A stretch of 64,000 nt of DNA from Kingdonia uniflora (GCA_014058105.1 JACGCM010001844.1:496001-560000); one strand, 5' to 3'; shown: positions 1 to 10,882, counted from the stretch's first letter. The notes: generated by a model not told the origin, from the letters alone. Made by a program: numbers and translations.

Positions 1-645
1 TCAAAAAACTCTACCAGACATAAGATAAAGCAAAGGTAAAACTAGCCTTTATCTCTCAATATGGCTGCGACATTTATACTCTGCGATTAAAATAAAGGTA
101 ATACTAGTTTTTAATCAAAGAGCTCTACCAGACATAAGATGAAGCAAAAGAAAAACTAGCTTTCATCTCTCAATATGGCTGCGACATTTATACTCTGCGA
201 TTAAAACAAAGGTAATACTAGTTTTCAATCAAAGAACTCTACCAGACATAAGATAAAGCAAAGGTAAAACTAGTTTTTATCTCTCAATATGACTGCAACA
301 TTTATACTTTGCGATTAAAACAAAGGTAATACAAGTTTTCAATCAAAGAACTCTACCAGACAAAAGATAAAGTAAAGGTAAAACTGGCTTTCATCTCTCA
401 ACATGGCTGCGACATTTATACTCTATAATTAAAACAAAGGTAATACTATTTTTCAATCAAAGAACTCTATCTGACATAAGATAAAGCAAAGGTAAAACTA
501 GCTTTCATCTCTCAATATGGCCGCGACAATTATACTCTACAATTAAAATGAAGGTAATACTAGTTTTCAATCAAAGAACTCTACCAAACATAAGATAAAA
601 CAAAGGTAAAACTAGCTTTCATCTCTCAATATGTCTGCGATAAAT
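1..645. repeat. 114-bp tandem array, about 5.6 units
   Basis: The anchor CTCTACCAG or a near match recurs at 9, 123, 237, 351, 465 and 579, a spacing of exactly 114 bp each time. Units differ by scattered substitutions only. The unit contains AAAGCAAAGGTAAAACTAG, which resembles the reverse complement of part of the 161-bp repeat of element B. The arrays therefore share an origin and lie in the same relative place, between integrase and the antisense large gene. Confidence 0.97.
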
Positions 646-671
646 ACATTTTTAGGTTATATATACAGTAA

Positions 672-3600
672 CTACAAATGATTCTTTTCTATTGTTTGGA
701 AGTCAGCTATGATTTCCCTTACAATAGAAGGACGATCAATCATAAATACTCGAGTCTGAGCAGCCATAGTGGCCCTGCCTTGCTTTACCAATTCAGTAGG
801 TCGAGAACCTAATTTCACTTTAATGAAGTTCATACAGTTTCTTAGATCTACATCAGCTCTACAAATGCATCCTCTATCCGATAAACTGTCGTTCAAGGTA
901 TCCCTTTCTAACTCGAGCCTTCTAATTTCTTAAACAAAATTGACAATTACTGCCATTAACATCTCTAAGTGCGATGTCTGCGGCATAACCATCTTAGAAA
1001 AATTCTCTCTTGCTATTTGAAAGTGCTCATTCAACTTCTTATACCGTGCTTCTTGCTATTCCATGTGATTATCTGCACGGGATATAAATTTAATGTTCTT
1101 CTTCGCCTTTTAATCAGCTTTAGCTGATTCAACCTGGTTCATCGCCCTTAATTTCGCCACCTGAGCTCAAAGTTCCTCAAGCTCCATATCTACATCTTCC
1201 CCAGCTGGAGATTTCTTTAACAGTTCATCTTTTTTCTTAATCAAAATCTCTTTACCTCTGATAACCCGCTCTAACTCCTGTTCCCTGGTAAGAGCGGCGT
1301 CCAATACTTTGACACTCCTTTAACCACTCAATTCCTTTTTGTGCGTGACCTTGAGTTCGAGCTACATTTCCATCCAGCTCTCTAATTCGAGCTAATAGGC
1401 TAGCTACATCACCTTGGTTACATTGGCGTATCTCTTCTTCTCTCAAACGAGCTGACACCAATTCAACCTACACATCATAGATAGAATATATCAAGTTCGA
1501 TTCAGAACGCTCCCTCAATGCATGCAACTTATTTCTAACGAAATTTCTATTTTTTAACATCTACTATGAGAAACTACTTTTAAACTTAAGGTCAAAGTAT
1601 GATCTCAATTTGTTGAACAATAACAAATACTTCCATTTCCAAGGTACACACTCTCTATATTCTAACTTTTTCAATACTTTGATATTATCTATACACAATT
1701 GAGTGCCATTGCCCCTAAACTGTTAATATGTTTTCGGTCTGTCTCTACACTCTAACTTTTTACTTTGTAGCTCTACAGTAATAAAGCGTACAAGTCAAAT
1801 ATTTATTATTCTTTTCTAACCTGTAGCTCCGCTTGTGAAAACAACTGGGATGCTGAAGCATCTTTCTCTTTAGCGAGCTCATGCTCTAATTCTTTTATTA
1901 TGAGGCGCATTTACTTCAGTTCCTATAACAAGGTTTACAAAACCGCCTTAGCCTACATAAGTTTATCCAACAAATAATGCCCCATTAGATTGCAACATTC
2001 CAAACCCTTCATAATCACACAATCATAGAGTTAACATTCTACTCTACTTTCTCGTTACCTTCCTTTGGATGATCATTGTTATCCCCTTGGTTGTCTTGCA
2101 CTGTTTGGGGAGAGACATCATCTAACCCGTTCACGACTCCAACAACAATATCTTCCGCCTCATCATCTTCCTCCATCTCAACATAGGTGTCCGCCATAAT
2201 GTCATTCACCTCAGTTTTTAAGTACCTCATTAATAGAAGGTGGCGCCCAAGTCTATCACGCTGCATTACCACCTCACCTAGATTCTTTCCCGCTTCCGCT
2301 GCTAGCTCCTTGATCTTCACATCTTAAGAAACCATCAAGGAGTCCACTCATTTCCCCTCCCTAGCCAATTTAGCTTTCAAACGGGCTACCTTCTCCTCGA
2401 GCTCAGCCTTTCCCTTCTTAAGATTGACTTTCTTCTCCTCCATCCTAAGGCAGATCCCCTTCATCAGACGAGCAACCTACAAAAATACAATAAACATCGA
2501 CCACATTGTTAGCTCAAATCATCATACAGAATTCAGCATGTGATCAAATCATCAAACTTACCATTTTACTCATTTCCTCTTCACCATTACAAACTGCAAG
2601 CTTCGCCCTATTCTCCACCATATTCAACTCATCTTCTTTACCAAATCGACCCTCTACGGCCTTTGCCCCAGTCAGCTGGGAAGGAGGGTCAACCCTTCTT
2701 TTTTTCGCCCCTTCTTCGACCTCACCACTTCCTGTGGTTCCAGAGGTCGAGTCACGCTTCAACATCTTCTTTTTTGGAAATTCTCAAGTTTGATTGCTTG
2801 ATGCAGTAGACTTCAGCTCATCTGCAAAGTCTACTCCAGAGGCCTTGGGCAAGACCACTCGTCTCTCTCTATCAGTTCCCCTCTTCTTGTTGCCACCAAC
2901 ACTTGTCATTAGCCTCATTATTTGAGACTTTTAAACTTTATTGGACCGATTGTTAACATGTTTCTTTCTGCTAATGCCAAGTTCTTTCAAAGCAGTCTCG
3001 AGCTCAATACCTTCATGAGCAATAGTATCTAAGAAAGACTCCTTCCTCGTCACCTTCGATTGAGGACCTGTCAATCAACAACACATTATCACCAACAAAA
3101 TAACATATAATTTCAACATTTCAATATTATACATTATACATTGTTATACTAACTTTGTTTCACAGTTTTACATAGAAGTTCCATAGGTTCTTCATCATCT
3201 CTCTGAAGGCAATCACCCTTTACTCATATCACATTATCATTCCACATTCGACCTGCTGAATTCAGATTGAAGAAAAGAGGTCGAGTCGGTCTCGCAAAAA
3301 AGTATGCCCCTCCACTTGCAGAATAGTTTTTACACCATAAAACTGTAAGACATCTTCAGGAGATATCCTCATATAAACCTCATCATCCACCCACAACTTA
3401 ATCAAAAATTCACAGACATTTATTACCTCCCACATGTTCCCGTTCAACTGAACAGAACATGCCCTATAATGTTTATAATCCATTTCGCAAGATTGCTAAG
3501 GGGCAAACTCAACCCATACTCCAATTGAGACAGGTAACACAAAAAACCCTCCCCCAAATCGCCCTAGACATTTCCATCATAATACTCTAAGTAGATCGAT

Positions 3601-4601
3601 TCGTCTAAACCCTTTTATACTTTCTCCTTCTCCAATTTAACCAGCAAAAAGAAATGTTCCTCTCCAAATCCTACAATATAACTTCTAAAATACCTTCCGG
3701 CATTTTCAACAAAATTATCCCATCTTCCCCCTACAGAAGCTTTGGCTTTACAAAACTCTCTTAACACATTAGAATTCAGAGGATAAGATACCAATTTTCC
3801 AGGGAAATCTGGAAACTGAACAACTCCAACTTCATCCCCCCTATTAGATACTACATTCTCGAACTCAGCTGATCGACTAGAGGTTGACGTTTCATTAACA
3901 GGTGAAGTCTCCATATTAACTACAACTCTACAGATGAGATTTAATTCTACCCAAAACTCCTCACGGTCGACCTACATAGACGTCTAGGTATATTATCATT
4001 ATCTTTTACATATAACATTACCCACATATATATATCTTTCATATCTCATTTTTACAAATATATCAAGCAGATTTTTATAGATTAGTGTAAATAATAATTT
4101 TTAGATTTGCATTCCACAAAAAATATTTTCAAAAAAACAAATTCAAAGTATCACAAATCATCTACTAACCTTCTATGTCAAAATATGAACCAGACGCAGT
4201 GCCAAATCCTTCCCTCACAATGTTGCTATATAACCACCTTCGTGACTCAGTCTCTGCAACTCTCTCTAGCTTTGATTGTTGATCACTCTTGATTAATTTC
4301 TCATAAAATTTTCTATTTTTTTTCACTTTCCTCTCTCATTACTCTTCAAGGTTTCAAAAGTTGAGAAACATTTGAATGAAGGGGAAGTAGCATTATTTTT
4401 TTTTCTCTCTAACTACTAGCAATTATTAGGTCTCGTACGAGCCGCCCTCAGTTTTGGATCCGAGGCATCCCTTCCACAATTAATTTCAGATGTCTTGTAC
4501 CTTTTTGGTAAAGATACCTTCCCATCATTACCCCCTGCCCTATATTTTATAATATTTTCATCTCTCTTTTCCAAATCTCTCTTTGACCTTCCCACACCCA
4601 T
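672..4601 (-). pseudogene. Large antisense gene of element I (PF04195-like domain plus coiled coils)
   Basis: Multi-exon gene antisense to pol. Exon 1 (4601-4170) starts MGVGRSKRDLEKR and ends at a GTTAGT donor. Exon 2 (3927-3154) has the FPGKLVSYP motif, a GRWDNFVENAGRYFR segment and QLNGNMWEVINVCEF. That last pattern resembles the 'putative gypsy type transposon' family, but I recognise it by eye only. Exon 3 (3067-2562) has a basic SRKK stretch. Exon 4 (2476-2048) is coiled coil followed by an acidic MADTYVEMEEDDEAED segment. Exon 5 is 1952-1821, and exon 6 starts at 1467 and reaches the stop at 672 as coiled coil. Introns have GT donors and TAG/CAG acceptors at the same places as in A and B. 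Stops and frameshifts in exons 1, 2, 4 and 6 show decay. Function unknown; a nuclear or Gag-like role is only a guess. Confidence 0.8.
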
Positions 4602-4694
4602 GATGACTCAACACTTATACGCAATCAAACTTTCCCTACTTTCTTTACTAGAGATAAATCAAAAGCTGTTTGCTTTTTCTTTTCTTTTCTTCTT

Positions 4695-4704
4695 CTACTT
4701 ATAG
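4695..4704 (-). promoter_or_regulatory. TATA box of the large antisense gene (element I)
   Basis: Read on the minus strand, CTATAAGTAG lies about 100 bp before the ATG at 4601. The same CTATAAGTA core lies about 100 bp before the homologous ATG in element A and 115 bp before it in element B. Conservation between diverged copies supports a real promoter. Confidence 0.6.
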
Positions 4705-4957
4705 AAGTACTGATGTCATTTCCAAAGCTCTCAACATTTCAAAAATATCCAAATTCATTTCTTACAATAGTCACAAATAACATTTGTAACAATAGAGGAC
4801 AGGTTCAAACTTCATTCACATTACATTTCTTTGACAGTTATTCAAACTCATACAATTTTCTTTCTTACATATAATTAAACCTGAAACATCCCTGATGTTC
4901 TCAAGAACCACACCTGATTAAGTTACCTCTAGGAATTCTCACATCTTCCAACTTGAT

Positions 4958-5218
4958 CTATTCTTCAGCAATTAGTCCCATAGCCTCTTTTCGAGCTGAA
5001 GGCTCCAAAATCACTTCCCAGAATAGCTCCTCATATAGGCGATGCCCGTACTCAAGTTCCCTTCCCATCCAATCTAAACCTTCAAGCTGGCACTCGGTCA
5101 CTAGCAGGTCTGCATCATATTCTAACATGCCAAAAATTTGCTCCTGTACTTTAGATATCTTTATCGCCAACTGTCACTCAGCGGCATAATATATTATCTC
5201 AGATCGAGTCTACACCAT
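4958..5218 (-). pseudogene. Antisense ORF b (element I)
   Basis: Small gene of about 90 codons. The chosen start is the ATG at 5218 (MV-stop-TRSE...), which matches the MV.TR beginnings of other small antisense ORFs. Two early stops interrupt it, then an open stretch runs from 5170. Recognisable blocks are LAIKISKVQEQIFG, LEYDADLLV, CQLEGLDW, ELEYGHRLYEELFWEV and a weak EDVRI...GNL tail after the stop at 4958. The same blocks occur in A (21438) and B (about 23880), and more weakly in E (36950) and C (46552). No known family recognised. The composition is acidic and aromatic, with no membrane segment or signal peptide. Confidence 0.7.
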
Positions 5219-5257
5219 TTTTATTTTCTTCCACCTGCTTAAAGGCATATTTCTGCC

Positions 5258-5273
5258 TATTTATTTAGCTTTC
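5258..5273 (-). promoter_or_regulatory. TATA-like box of ORF b (element I)
   Basis: On the minus strand AGCTAAATAAATAGGC lies about 45 bp before the ORF b ATG at 5218. It is a degenerate match, and its position fits the TATA boxes before ORF b in A, B, C and E. Confidence 0.45.
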
Positions 5274-5741
5274 AAAATTACTCCAGATCCCCCACAATTC
5301 ATAATTATATTATGCTCTTTTACAACAAAAAGCCCTAGCATCCTGAGAAAAATTATTTGAACTTATCTATCCAAATTGACCTCAATGAATTCGGCCGATT
5401 CCATATCGAACTTATTCTTTCCAAATCCAATATATTTCGGAACGAACTCTTTGAGCTCGAATTTCCAATTCTTATATATCCTAAAACTTCTTCAATTATC
5501 TTTCTCCCATAATAATTCTAAAGTCACTCGTTTGGACAATAAATTCTTACACATCTTTAGATTACAAACATATTTTTATAACTCGATTATTATAATATAT
5601 GTTGTAGTTCCAATCTCATACATTATATTTCATCATATATTCGTAAATCTTCGAATTATTCATAGCTTGATTTCAAGAGTTATTCTACATATTAATACAG
5701 AGTATGAATAACAAATTTTATTAAGGTCGAAAATAAATTAT
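5274..5741. other. Spacer between ORF a and ORF b, no gene seen
   Basis: AT-rich spacer. An open stretch on the plus strand exists (5376-5711), but it has no homologue in the matching spacer of other elements and I read it as chance. Confidence 0.6.
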
Positions 5742-5872
5742 AGGTACTTTACAGATATCAAATCTTTTAGGTACTTTATAGATAACAAGTCCTTCAGGTA
5801 CTCCAGAATTAGGTACTTTACAGATAATAAGTCTTCCAGGTACTTTATAGATAACAAGTTTTTTAACTACTC
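5742..5872. repeat. 27-bp minirepeat in the antisense-module spacer
   Basis: AGGTACTTT or AGGTACTCC starts at 5742, 5769, 5796, 5811 and 5838. Spacing is 27 bp apart from one 15-bp partial unit. The unit also holds AGATAACAAGTC-like sequence. Related units occur in element A (34760-34910) and, inverted, in B (23275-23380), always between ORF a and ORF b. Confidence 0.85.
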
Positions 5873-6094
5873 TGAAACAATAAATCCTTCAGTTTATCTG
5901 ACTTTAGCGATGTTTTACTATAAGAATCTTCTGAAGCAAAGCAGGCATTGGAAGTCACCAACCGTCTTTCTCCCTTCACACCAGATTACTATAAACAAAA
6001 AATAGATTTGGAGGAAGTCTGGGAGTTTGGGTATGAAAGCAGAAAGAGTCAGTGTTTGAACAACCTCTTCTAACAGAAGGTCTTCTTAGAGGCA

Positions 6095-6542
6095 AGAAAC
6101 GATGATGGTACAAAAGTAGACTTCCATTCTCTATCTCCCTTTTCCACTACCACCACCACCTCTTTTATAACCTCGACCATCAAAGAGTTGGTGGAGATAA
6201 AGAGGGCCTGACCTTAGAATCTAATCCTACGCAAGACATCGGTAAAACTACCACACAATTACGCCAACCCCAGCATCTGTCTTCTCAACATTATCTTCGG
6301 CAAGGATGCGAAGACACCTCTAACGTTGCTCACCAGTTAAGACAACCAAATGAAATCTTCATGTGTAATAAAAATCTTCTTCAGCTTCAACTGCTTCTTC
6401 TTCCAACATACCCAGATACGTCGGTAGAACGGGAATGGGGGGTAGGCATCTTTAGAGACTTGTCACCAAAATATATGAACTTTAACTTTTGTATCTCAAC
6501 AGAAACTCTCTCTTCATAAACCATTCTTTGGGTCTTCACCAT
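6095..6542 (-). pseudogene. Antisense ORF a (element I)
   Basis: Small gene nearest the 3' LTR. ATG at 6542 gives MVKTQRMVYEER, then IYFGDKSLKMP, after which the frame shifts. Further blocks match other copies: a proline-rich segment, an EAEE..FY segment and a C-terminal valine/glutamate-rich segment (about 6200-6130) followed by WKS. The start matches MVNTRSMVLEE in B (22607), MITRCQIY in E (10883) and MTWRMVLES in A (35534). Family unknown to me. It is out of frame at least once, so not functional in this copy. Confidence 0.65.
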
Positions 6543-6611
6543 TGTCAAACTAGACTTCTAGAGAATTTTGCAACACACGGTGTACTTTGCCACGATCCTT
6601 AGTACATGTAC

Positions 6612-6619
6612 TATTTATA
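6612..6619 (-). promoter_or_regulatory. TATA box of ORF a (element I)
   Basis: TATAAATA on the minus strand, 70-77 bp before the ATG at 6542. The surrounding TATAAATAGTAC block is also found before ORF a of element A. Confidence 0.65.
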
Positions 6620-6863
6620 TTACCCTATATTTAATGTGCAGGTATGTATCCCAACTGTCATCATTTAAAATAAATGAAACTCTCAAATCCCAAGCGTCAT
6701 GTTCATCAATATTCCCATCATAATTCAATGCACAAACATCCCCCCATAAAAATATACCATTTTATATACAATCAAGTCCACATTAATACTTCCTTCCTTT
6801 TCAACTTCTAAAACCTATATAACCACAAATTCTTTCTCAACCGAAGCCACTCGTGACTTCGGT

Positions 6864-6877
6864 TGTGAGGGGGCGAT
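6864..6877 (+). promoter_or_regulatory. Polypurine tract (element I)
   Basis: TGTGAGGGGGCGAT directly precedes the TG of the 3' LTR, the normal place for plus-strand priming. Related tracts precede the LTRs of A, B, C, E and F. Confidence 0.8.
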
Positions 6878-7491
6878 TGTAGGGGACTATTTCTTGATCT
6901 AACCCAATTTGAACTATTTCCAGTTCGAACTACCCCCATATCAGACTCACACATTCTCTATGTGACATAAACAATCAGCATTGACACCTATACAATGAAC
7001 TGATAAAGAATGTGGGTCGAGCATAATAGAAAAGCATGAACAAGTCAAAGACACCTGTCTCTCACGAACTTAACAGTTACTCAGTCAAGCACCACTTACC
7101 ATAATGTTCGGAGAACGTGCTTCAGCACGATAGAGAACTGCGGACAAGGTCTATATAAAGAAAATGTTCCAGAAGAGACAATGACCATAAAAAGACATGA
7201 TAAATCACCAAGAAAACTATATTTTCTAGATTCTCAAAACACCAAACTTCTTATTTACAAGATCAAGTATTTCTAGTTCAAGAGATCACTTGTAATAAGA
7301 TATCAACCTCAAACAATAAAAGTTACTGTTACTAAAACCCACAACTCAAGGTTATAGCTTTTTACCTATTCATATGTTTTCCATGCTAAATCACCTGTGT
7401 CATTTCTTATCTTACATTGGTTTTATCACAGGTACATTGGTGTAAGAACTAATTCTAAGCCATCTCGAGCTAACAGAATTTGGCCATTACA
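6878..7491 (+). repeat. 3' LTR of element I (family 1)
   Basis: 614 bp, begins TGTAGGGGAC and ends GGCCATTACA. It has a TATA box (TCTATATAAAG, about 7150) and shares blocks such as GTCAAAGACACCTG with the LTRs of A, B and E. The flanking GGGCC at 7492-7496 is the candidate target duplication; its partner lies outside the window. Confidence 0.9.
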
Positions 7492-7869
7492 GGGCCCATT
7501 TCTATTTTTTACATCAATCGAGCTTATGTTATTCTTACGATCCATTGAGCATATTTTATTTTATGTAAACCATCTAGCCAATTTTATTTTTTTGCATCAG
7601 AACAATCTATGTTATTTCTATTTTTGCATCCATTGAGCCCATTTTTCGCATCTGAACAATCGAGCCGATTTACCTATTTCTCGAACCCACCTGAGTATGA
7701 TACTTTGACACACCTAATGACCCTTTGCTTACTTATTAACCTTCGAACAAGAAATATAACCGTAACTTGTTGCCTTTACAAAGGGGCGGGGGGAAACTAA
7801 ATGCATAGTTCCTATTCAAAATTACATAAAAAATAGAAATAAACGAAGAAAGAAAAAACTACAACCATC
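7492..7869. other. Flank of element I, degenerate short repeats
   Basis: Contains degenerate units with CATTGAGC or CATCTGAACAATCGAGC motifs at irregular spacing. It is probably spacer of element F interrupted by I. No convincing gene. Confidence 0.5.
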
Positions 7870-7879
7870 AAAATTATAA

Positions 7880-8231
7880 TAAGAGGATGACGTACCCCCC
7901 TGCATTATTTGTGGACCGGGTAGTTCACCCAATACTAGGACCTACCACCACCATCCTCCTACGCCTCCACTAGCCGTCGTGCCAGTGCCCTCAATACAGT
8001 AGAACGCTCGGCCACTATTTGGAGGCGGTGCTGAAATATTCCCTACTAGAACGTGAATGCCTCTACTTGTTTCTGTTTTATGCCAGTCACGTCTTCCTAG
8101 TATAGATGAATGAGGTTAGGCAGTGGGGCCCCCTTATCTTTCCTCCCAAAGAACCTCTGCGTCAGCTCGACATATTTGTCCCCCACCAACACCTTATTCT
8201 CCTCTAAACATTGTTGAGAGTGAGTCTTCAT
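7880..8231 (-). pseudogene. Antisense ORF a (element F)
   Basis: ATG at 8231 gives MKTHSQQCLEENKVLVGD, then YVELTQRFFGRKDKG and PLPNL, with a stop near 8103. Similarity continues beyond it (VEAFTF, LRALARRLVEA) down to about 7890. Spacing of blocks matches ORF a of element C: EL..KFF, a proline-leucine block, then a leucine-rich segment followed by acids. About 110 codons. It lies about 255 bp from the LTR, as in C (253 bp). At least three stops. Function unknown. Confidence 0.55.
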
Positions 8232-8310
8232 TCCTTTTTAACAAGTTAGGCCTTTCCAGTTTGATGGAGAAGATAAAAAAGAGTTAATCAAACCCACTCC
8301 TTAACCACCC

Positions 8311-8318
8311 CTTTTATA
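8311..8318 (-). promoter_or_regulatory. TATA box of ORF a (element F)
   Basis: The minus strand reads GCTATAAAAGGGG, a near-perfect plant TATA box, 80-87 bp before the ATG at 8231. The distance agrees with C, A and I. Confidence 0.7.
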
Positions 8319-8470
8319 GCATAATTAAGAGAACATCAATGATCCCTTAATCTGTATAATCATCATTAATGGCCTCAAAAATGGGCATATTCATACCAGT
8401 CCGCCGTACAACTTCCCATGTATAATAGCTTACTCAGCATGCGCCATCTATAATAATTTATGAGGCCCCA

Positions 8471-8486
8471 GCTAAGAGAGGGCGAA
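8471..8486 (+). promoter_or_regulatory. Polypurine tract (element F)
   Basis: GCTAAGAGAGGGCGAA precedes the LTR start at 8487. Element C has the related GAGAGGGGGCGAA in the same place. Confidence 0.7.
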
Positions 8487-9150
8487 TGTAGTAGCCTACT
8501 CACAGCGTTCTTGGACTACCTAAACATTCAAAGGCTACATCGAAGCCTACTAAAAGACTCGAAGCCTAGTGTGCTCACAAATTAGCTAAGGCAAACTGAA
8601 TAGTCAAGGAAAAAGTTAAAGTCTGCCGTGTAGCTCAAAGCCCAAGGAAATCATACATTAACCAAAGCCCGCAACAAACCTATATTTAAATCTAATAAAT
8701 CTTTGCCCATATCAGTATATGGTTGATGGTAGACAAGCCAGCAAACAACTATGGCAGAATTAACTTTTGTATGGGACAGCTGCCAAAGAGGATATACATG
8801 TAACTTAACCCTATTGTGGTGACTCATCTTTTTCTATCTTCTCAAAAGAGGATAGGAGAGCCCCCATGAGGGGGTTAGAAAAACTAAGTCCATAAACACC
8901 ATATAAGATTTGGAGCGAACTTTCGAGCACTCGGAGAAGCTCGATATTTAGGTCTTCCCTAACTCGAAATCTATAATCCCATCTTTACATACATCATCCT
9001 TTCTAAATACTCGCTTGAGGTCGTGGAGAATACCTATTCAAGGATTCCATGCAAGTATGTTTGTATAGTATACTCTCATATTTCCATCTTAGATACTTGT
9101 GCGATCCACTAGGATCTGAAGATTGAACCCCTTCAAAAGAAGCCAACTCG
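8487..9150 (+). repeat. Family-2 LTR (element F), right end uncertain
   Basis: Starts TGTAGTAGCCTACTC, as does the LTR of element C. Weak similarity to the C LTR continues through GAGGTCGTGGAG (about 9019) and GATCTGAAGATTGAACCCC (about 9115), and is lost near 9150 before the expected CTACA end. The LTR may be cut by another insertion or a rearrangement there. Confidence 0.55.
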
Positions 9151-9946
9151 TTCGAGCGAACCTTGGAGTCGTTCGAGCGAGTTATGAGAGAAGCGACCTG
9201 GAAGTTCCCAGAAAGCTAACTTGAGCTGAGTCTAGTTGACCAATACAAGATGAGTCTATTCGAGTTGAGTCTATATGACCTGGAGTTCCCAGAAGAGTCT
9301 ATTCAAGCAGAGTTTATTCGACCTGAAGTTCCCAGAAGATCAACTCGGGTTGAGTCTATTTGACCAATTTAGGCTAAGCTTGTTCAGGTAAAAATAGGCA
9401 AAAGTTATTTGAATGACACTTAGAGTTGTTCGAACGAGACTGGAGTTCTAAGAAGACTAATTCAAGCTGAGGCAATTTTTAGGCAAAAGTAGGCAAGTCG
9501 TTCAAACGATACTTGGAGTCATTCAAACGAGACTAGTGTTCCAAAAGACTAATTCAAGCTAATGCAATTTTTAGGCTTAATATGGCCAGTAGTTCGAACG
9601 ACCAATGGGTTCGATCGAACGACTATCGTATTCCTTCAATATTTTAGGTGTTTTAAGGGCATAATGATCCTAGCTTGGAACTAGAAACTTGTAACCCTCA
9701 TAAAGGGGCAAGGCTAGGCAAGGTAAATTGATCTTAAATCAATCTAAGTTTTTGAAAGAGACACTTAGGGTTTCGATAGTAATTTAATTAGAATTAAATC
9801 CTTAAGCAATTGAAGCCCCAAAAGGGAAATTCTCCCACCAATTATGTCTGTTCTTCATTTCATTTCTTTGTTTAGGTTAATCTAAATTCAATTGCAGATT
9901 ATTGTGACAACTCCTAATCGAGCCTAATCCCATGGTGTAAGAGCTC
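9150..9946. repeat. Unclassified repeat, LTR-like
   Basis: 9140-9610 is made of degenerate units carrying GTTCGAGCGA or GTTCGAACGA and GGAGTTCCCAGAAG. One longer unit (GACTAATTCAAGCTGAGGCAATTTTTAGGC type) occurs twice, at about 9458 and 9547. 9650-9940 is AT-rich without repeats. It does not match the Tat LTRs of this window. It may be an LTR fragment of another (copia-like) element, but I see no coding part to support this. Confidence 0.4.
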
Positions 9947-10536
9947 TGTAATAGCCTAATTTTATAGCTCAAAATAACTCAAAATTAGATCTTATACCAA
10001 ATGTACCTATGACATATATTAGTGTAATACAAGAAATAATACAAGTGATTTAACATCGAAAACCTATAAATAGGTTATAAAAACCACGACCTCGAGTTAA
10101 GGATTTAGTAACTGTAACTTTTATTGTTTGAGGCTGATATCTTATTTTAATTGATCTCTTGAGCTAGAAATGTTTGATCTTGAAATGAGAATTCTTGTGG
10201 TGTTTAGAATCAAGAAATTTCTATATTAGAATCTCAAAATTCTAGTTCTTATCTTCTCTGTAACTTTTTCTTTAAATGGACCTTACCTGCAGTTCCTTAT
10301 CATGTAAAAGCATGCTTTCCAAATAATGAGGTAAGTGGTAAATAAATATGCAAATGTTAGTTTGTGAGAGACAGGTGTCTTTGACTTGTTTATATTTTGC
10401 TATAGTGCTTGATACACGTTCTTTATCAGTTCGTGGTCTTGGTGTTAATGCTGATTGTACATTCCACATGTATAATGCCTGAGTCTGATATTGAGATAGT
10501 TTAAGTTTGGACTAGGTCGAGGGATAGGTCACTACT
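9947..10536 (-). repeat. 3' LTR of element E (family 1)
   Basis: Minus-oriented, about 590 bp. It begins (plus-strand reading) TGTAATAGCCTAATTTT and ends near CACTACT, followed by ATCGCCCCCTC, the reverse complement of the polypurine tract (10537-10547). It shares AGACAGGTGTCTTTGAC and the CCACGACCTCGAG block with other family-1 LTRs. AGCTC at 9942-9946 is the candidate target duplication. The partner LTR should lie right of the window. Confidence 0.8.
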
Positions 10537-10882
10537 ATCGCCCCCTCGTAACTAAAGGCTCAAATGACTTTAGTTGAGAAAGAACGTTATTCAAATTTTT
10601 TTTGGAAGTTGGAAAGGTATGATCTGGAATTTGACTAGTTGGGTTCTAGGAATTTATTTATGGAAGACTGTAATTGGTATTTATTGTATTGGAAAGGATT
10701 GATGTACTTAACGTTTGGGGTTCCCAGATAAGGGTTTCTTTGAATGATGACTGCATTAGAAATCTATCTCCGCATTGAATGCGGGCTTTGGTAAAAATAG
10801 TAACTATACTGTAGCATCTGTCATCTCTGAGAAAGTATCATATTTCTTCAAAGATCATATGGTGATCTCTGCCTTGAAAATT
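10537..10882. other. Leader of ORF a in element E
   Basis: Polypurine tract (minus) followed by the promoter region of ORF a. GTAAAAATAGTAACTATAC near 10793 occupies the TATA position of the other copies but has lost the TATA core. Confidence 0.5.

Larger units (their letters stand above)
1..7491 (+). mobile_element. Element I: 3' part of a Tat-like Ty3/gypsy retrotransposon
   Basis: Only the 3' half lies in the window. In element orientation (plus) it holds a tandem-repeat array, a large antisense gene, antisense ORF b, a spacer with 27-bp repeats, antisense ORF a, a polypurine tract and a 3' LTR. Gag and pol must lie left of position 1. The same order is seen in elements A, B, C and E, which is how the parts were recognised. 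Assignment to the Tat lineage rests on the antisense module, the 3' repeats and similarity to elements whose pol is visible here. Confidence 0.85.
7492..9150 (+). mobile_element. Element F: 3' end fragment of a Tat-like element
   Basis: Holds antisense ORF a, its TATA box, a polypurine tract and a family-2 LTR, in the order seen in element C. Element I appears to be inserted in it at 7492. The right limit is uncertain because the LTR end is not clear. Confidence 0.6.

Noticed and set aside
1..645. CRISPR-like array of regularly spaced repeats
   Set aside because: The whole 114-bp unit is repeated with no unique spacers, and the context is a plant retrotransposon.
5376..5711. Open frame of 111 codons on the plus strand
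   Set aside because: Phe/Ile/Tyr-rich low-complexity translation of AT-rich spacer, with no homologue in the matching spacer of A, B or E.
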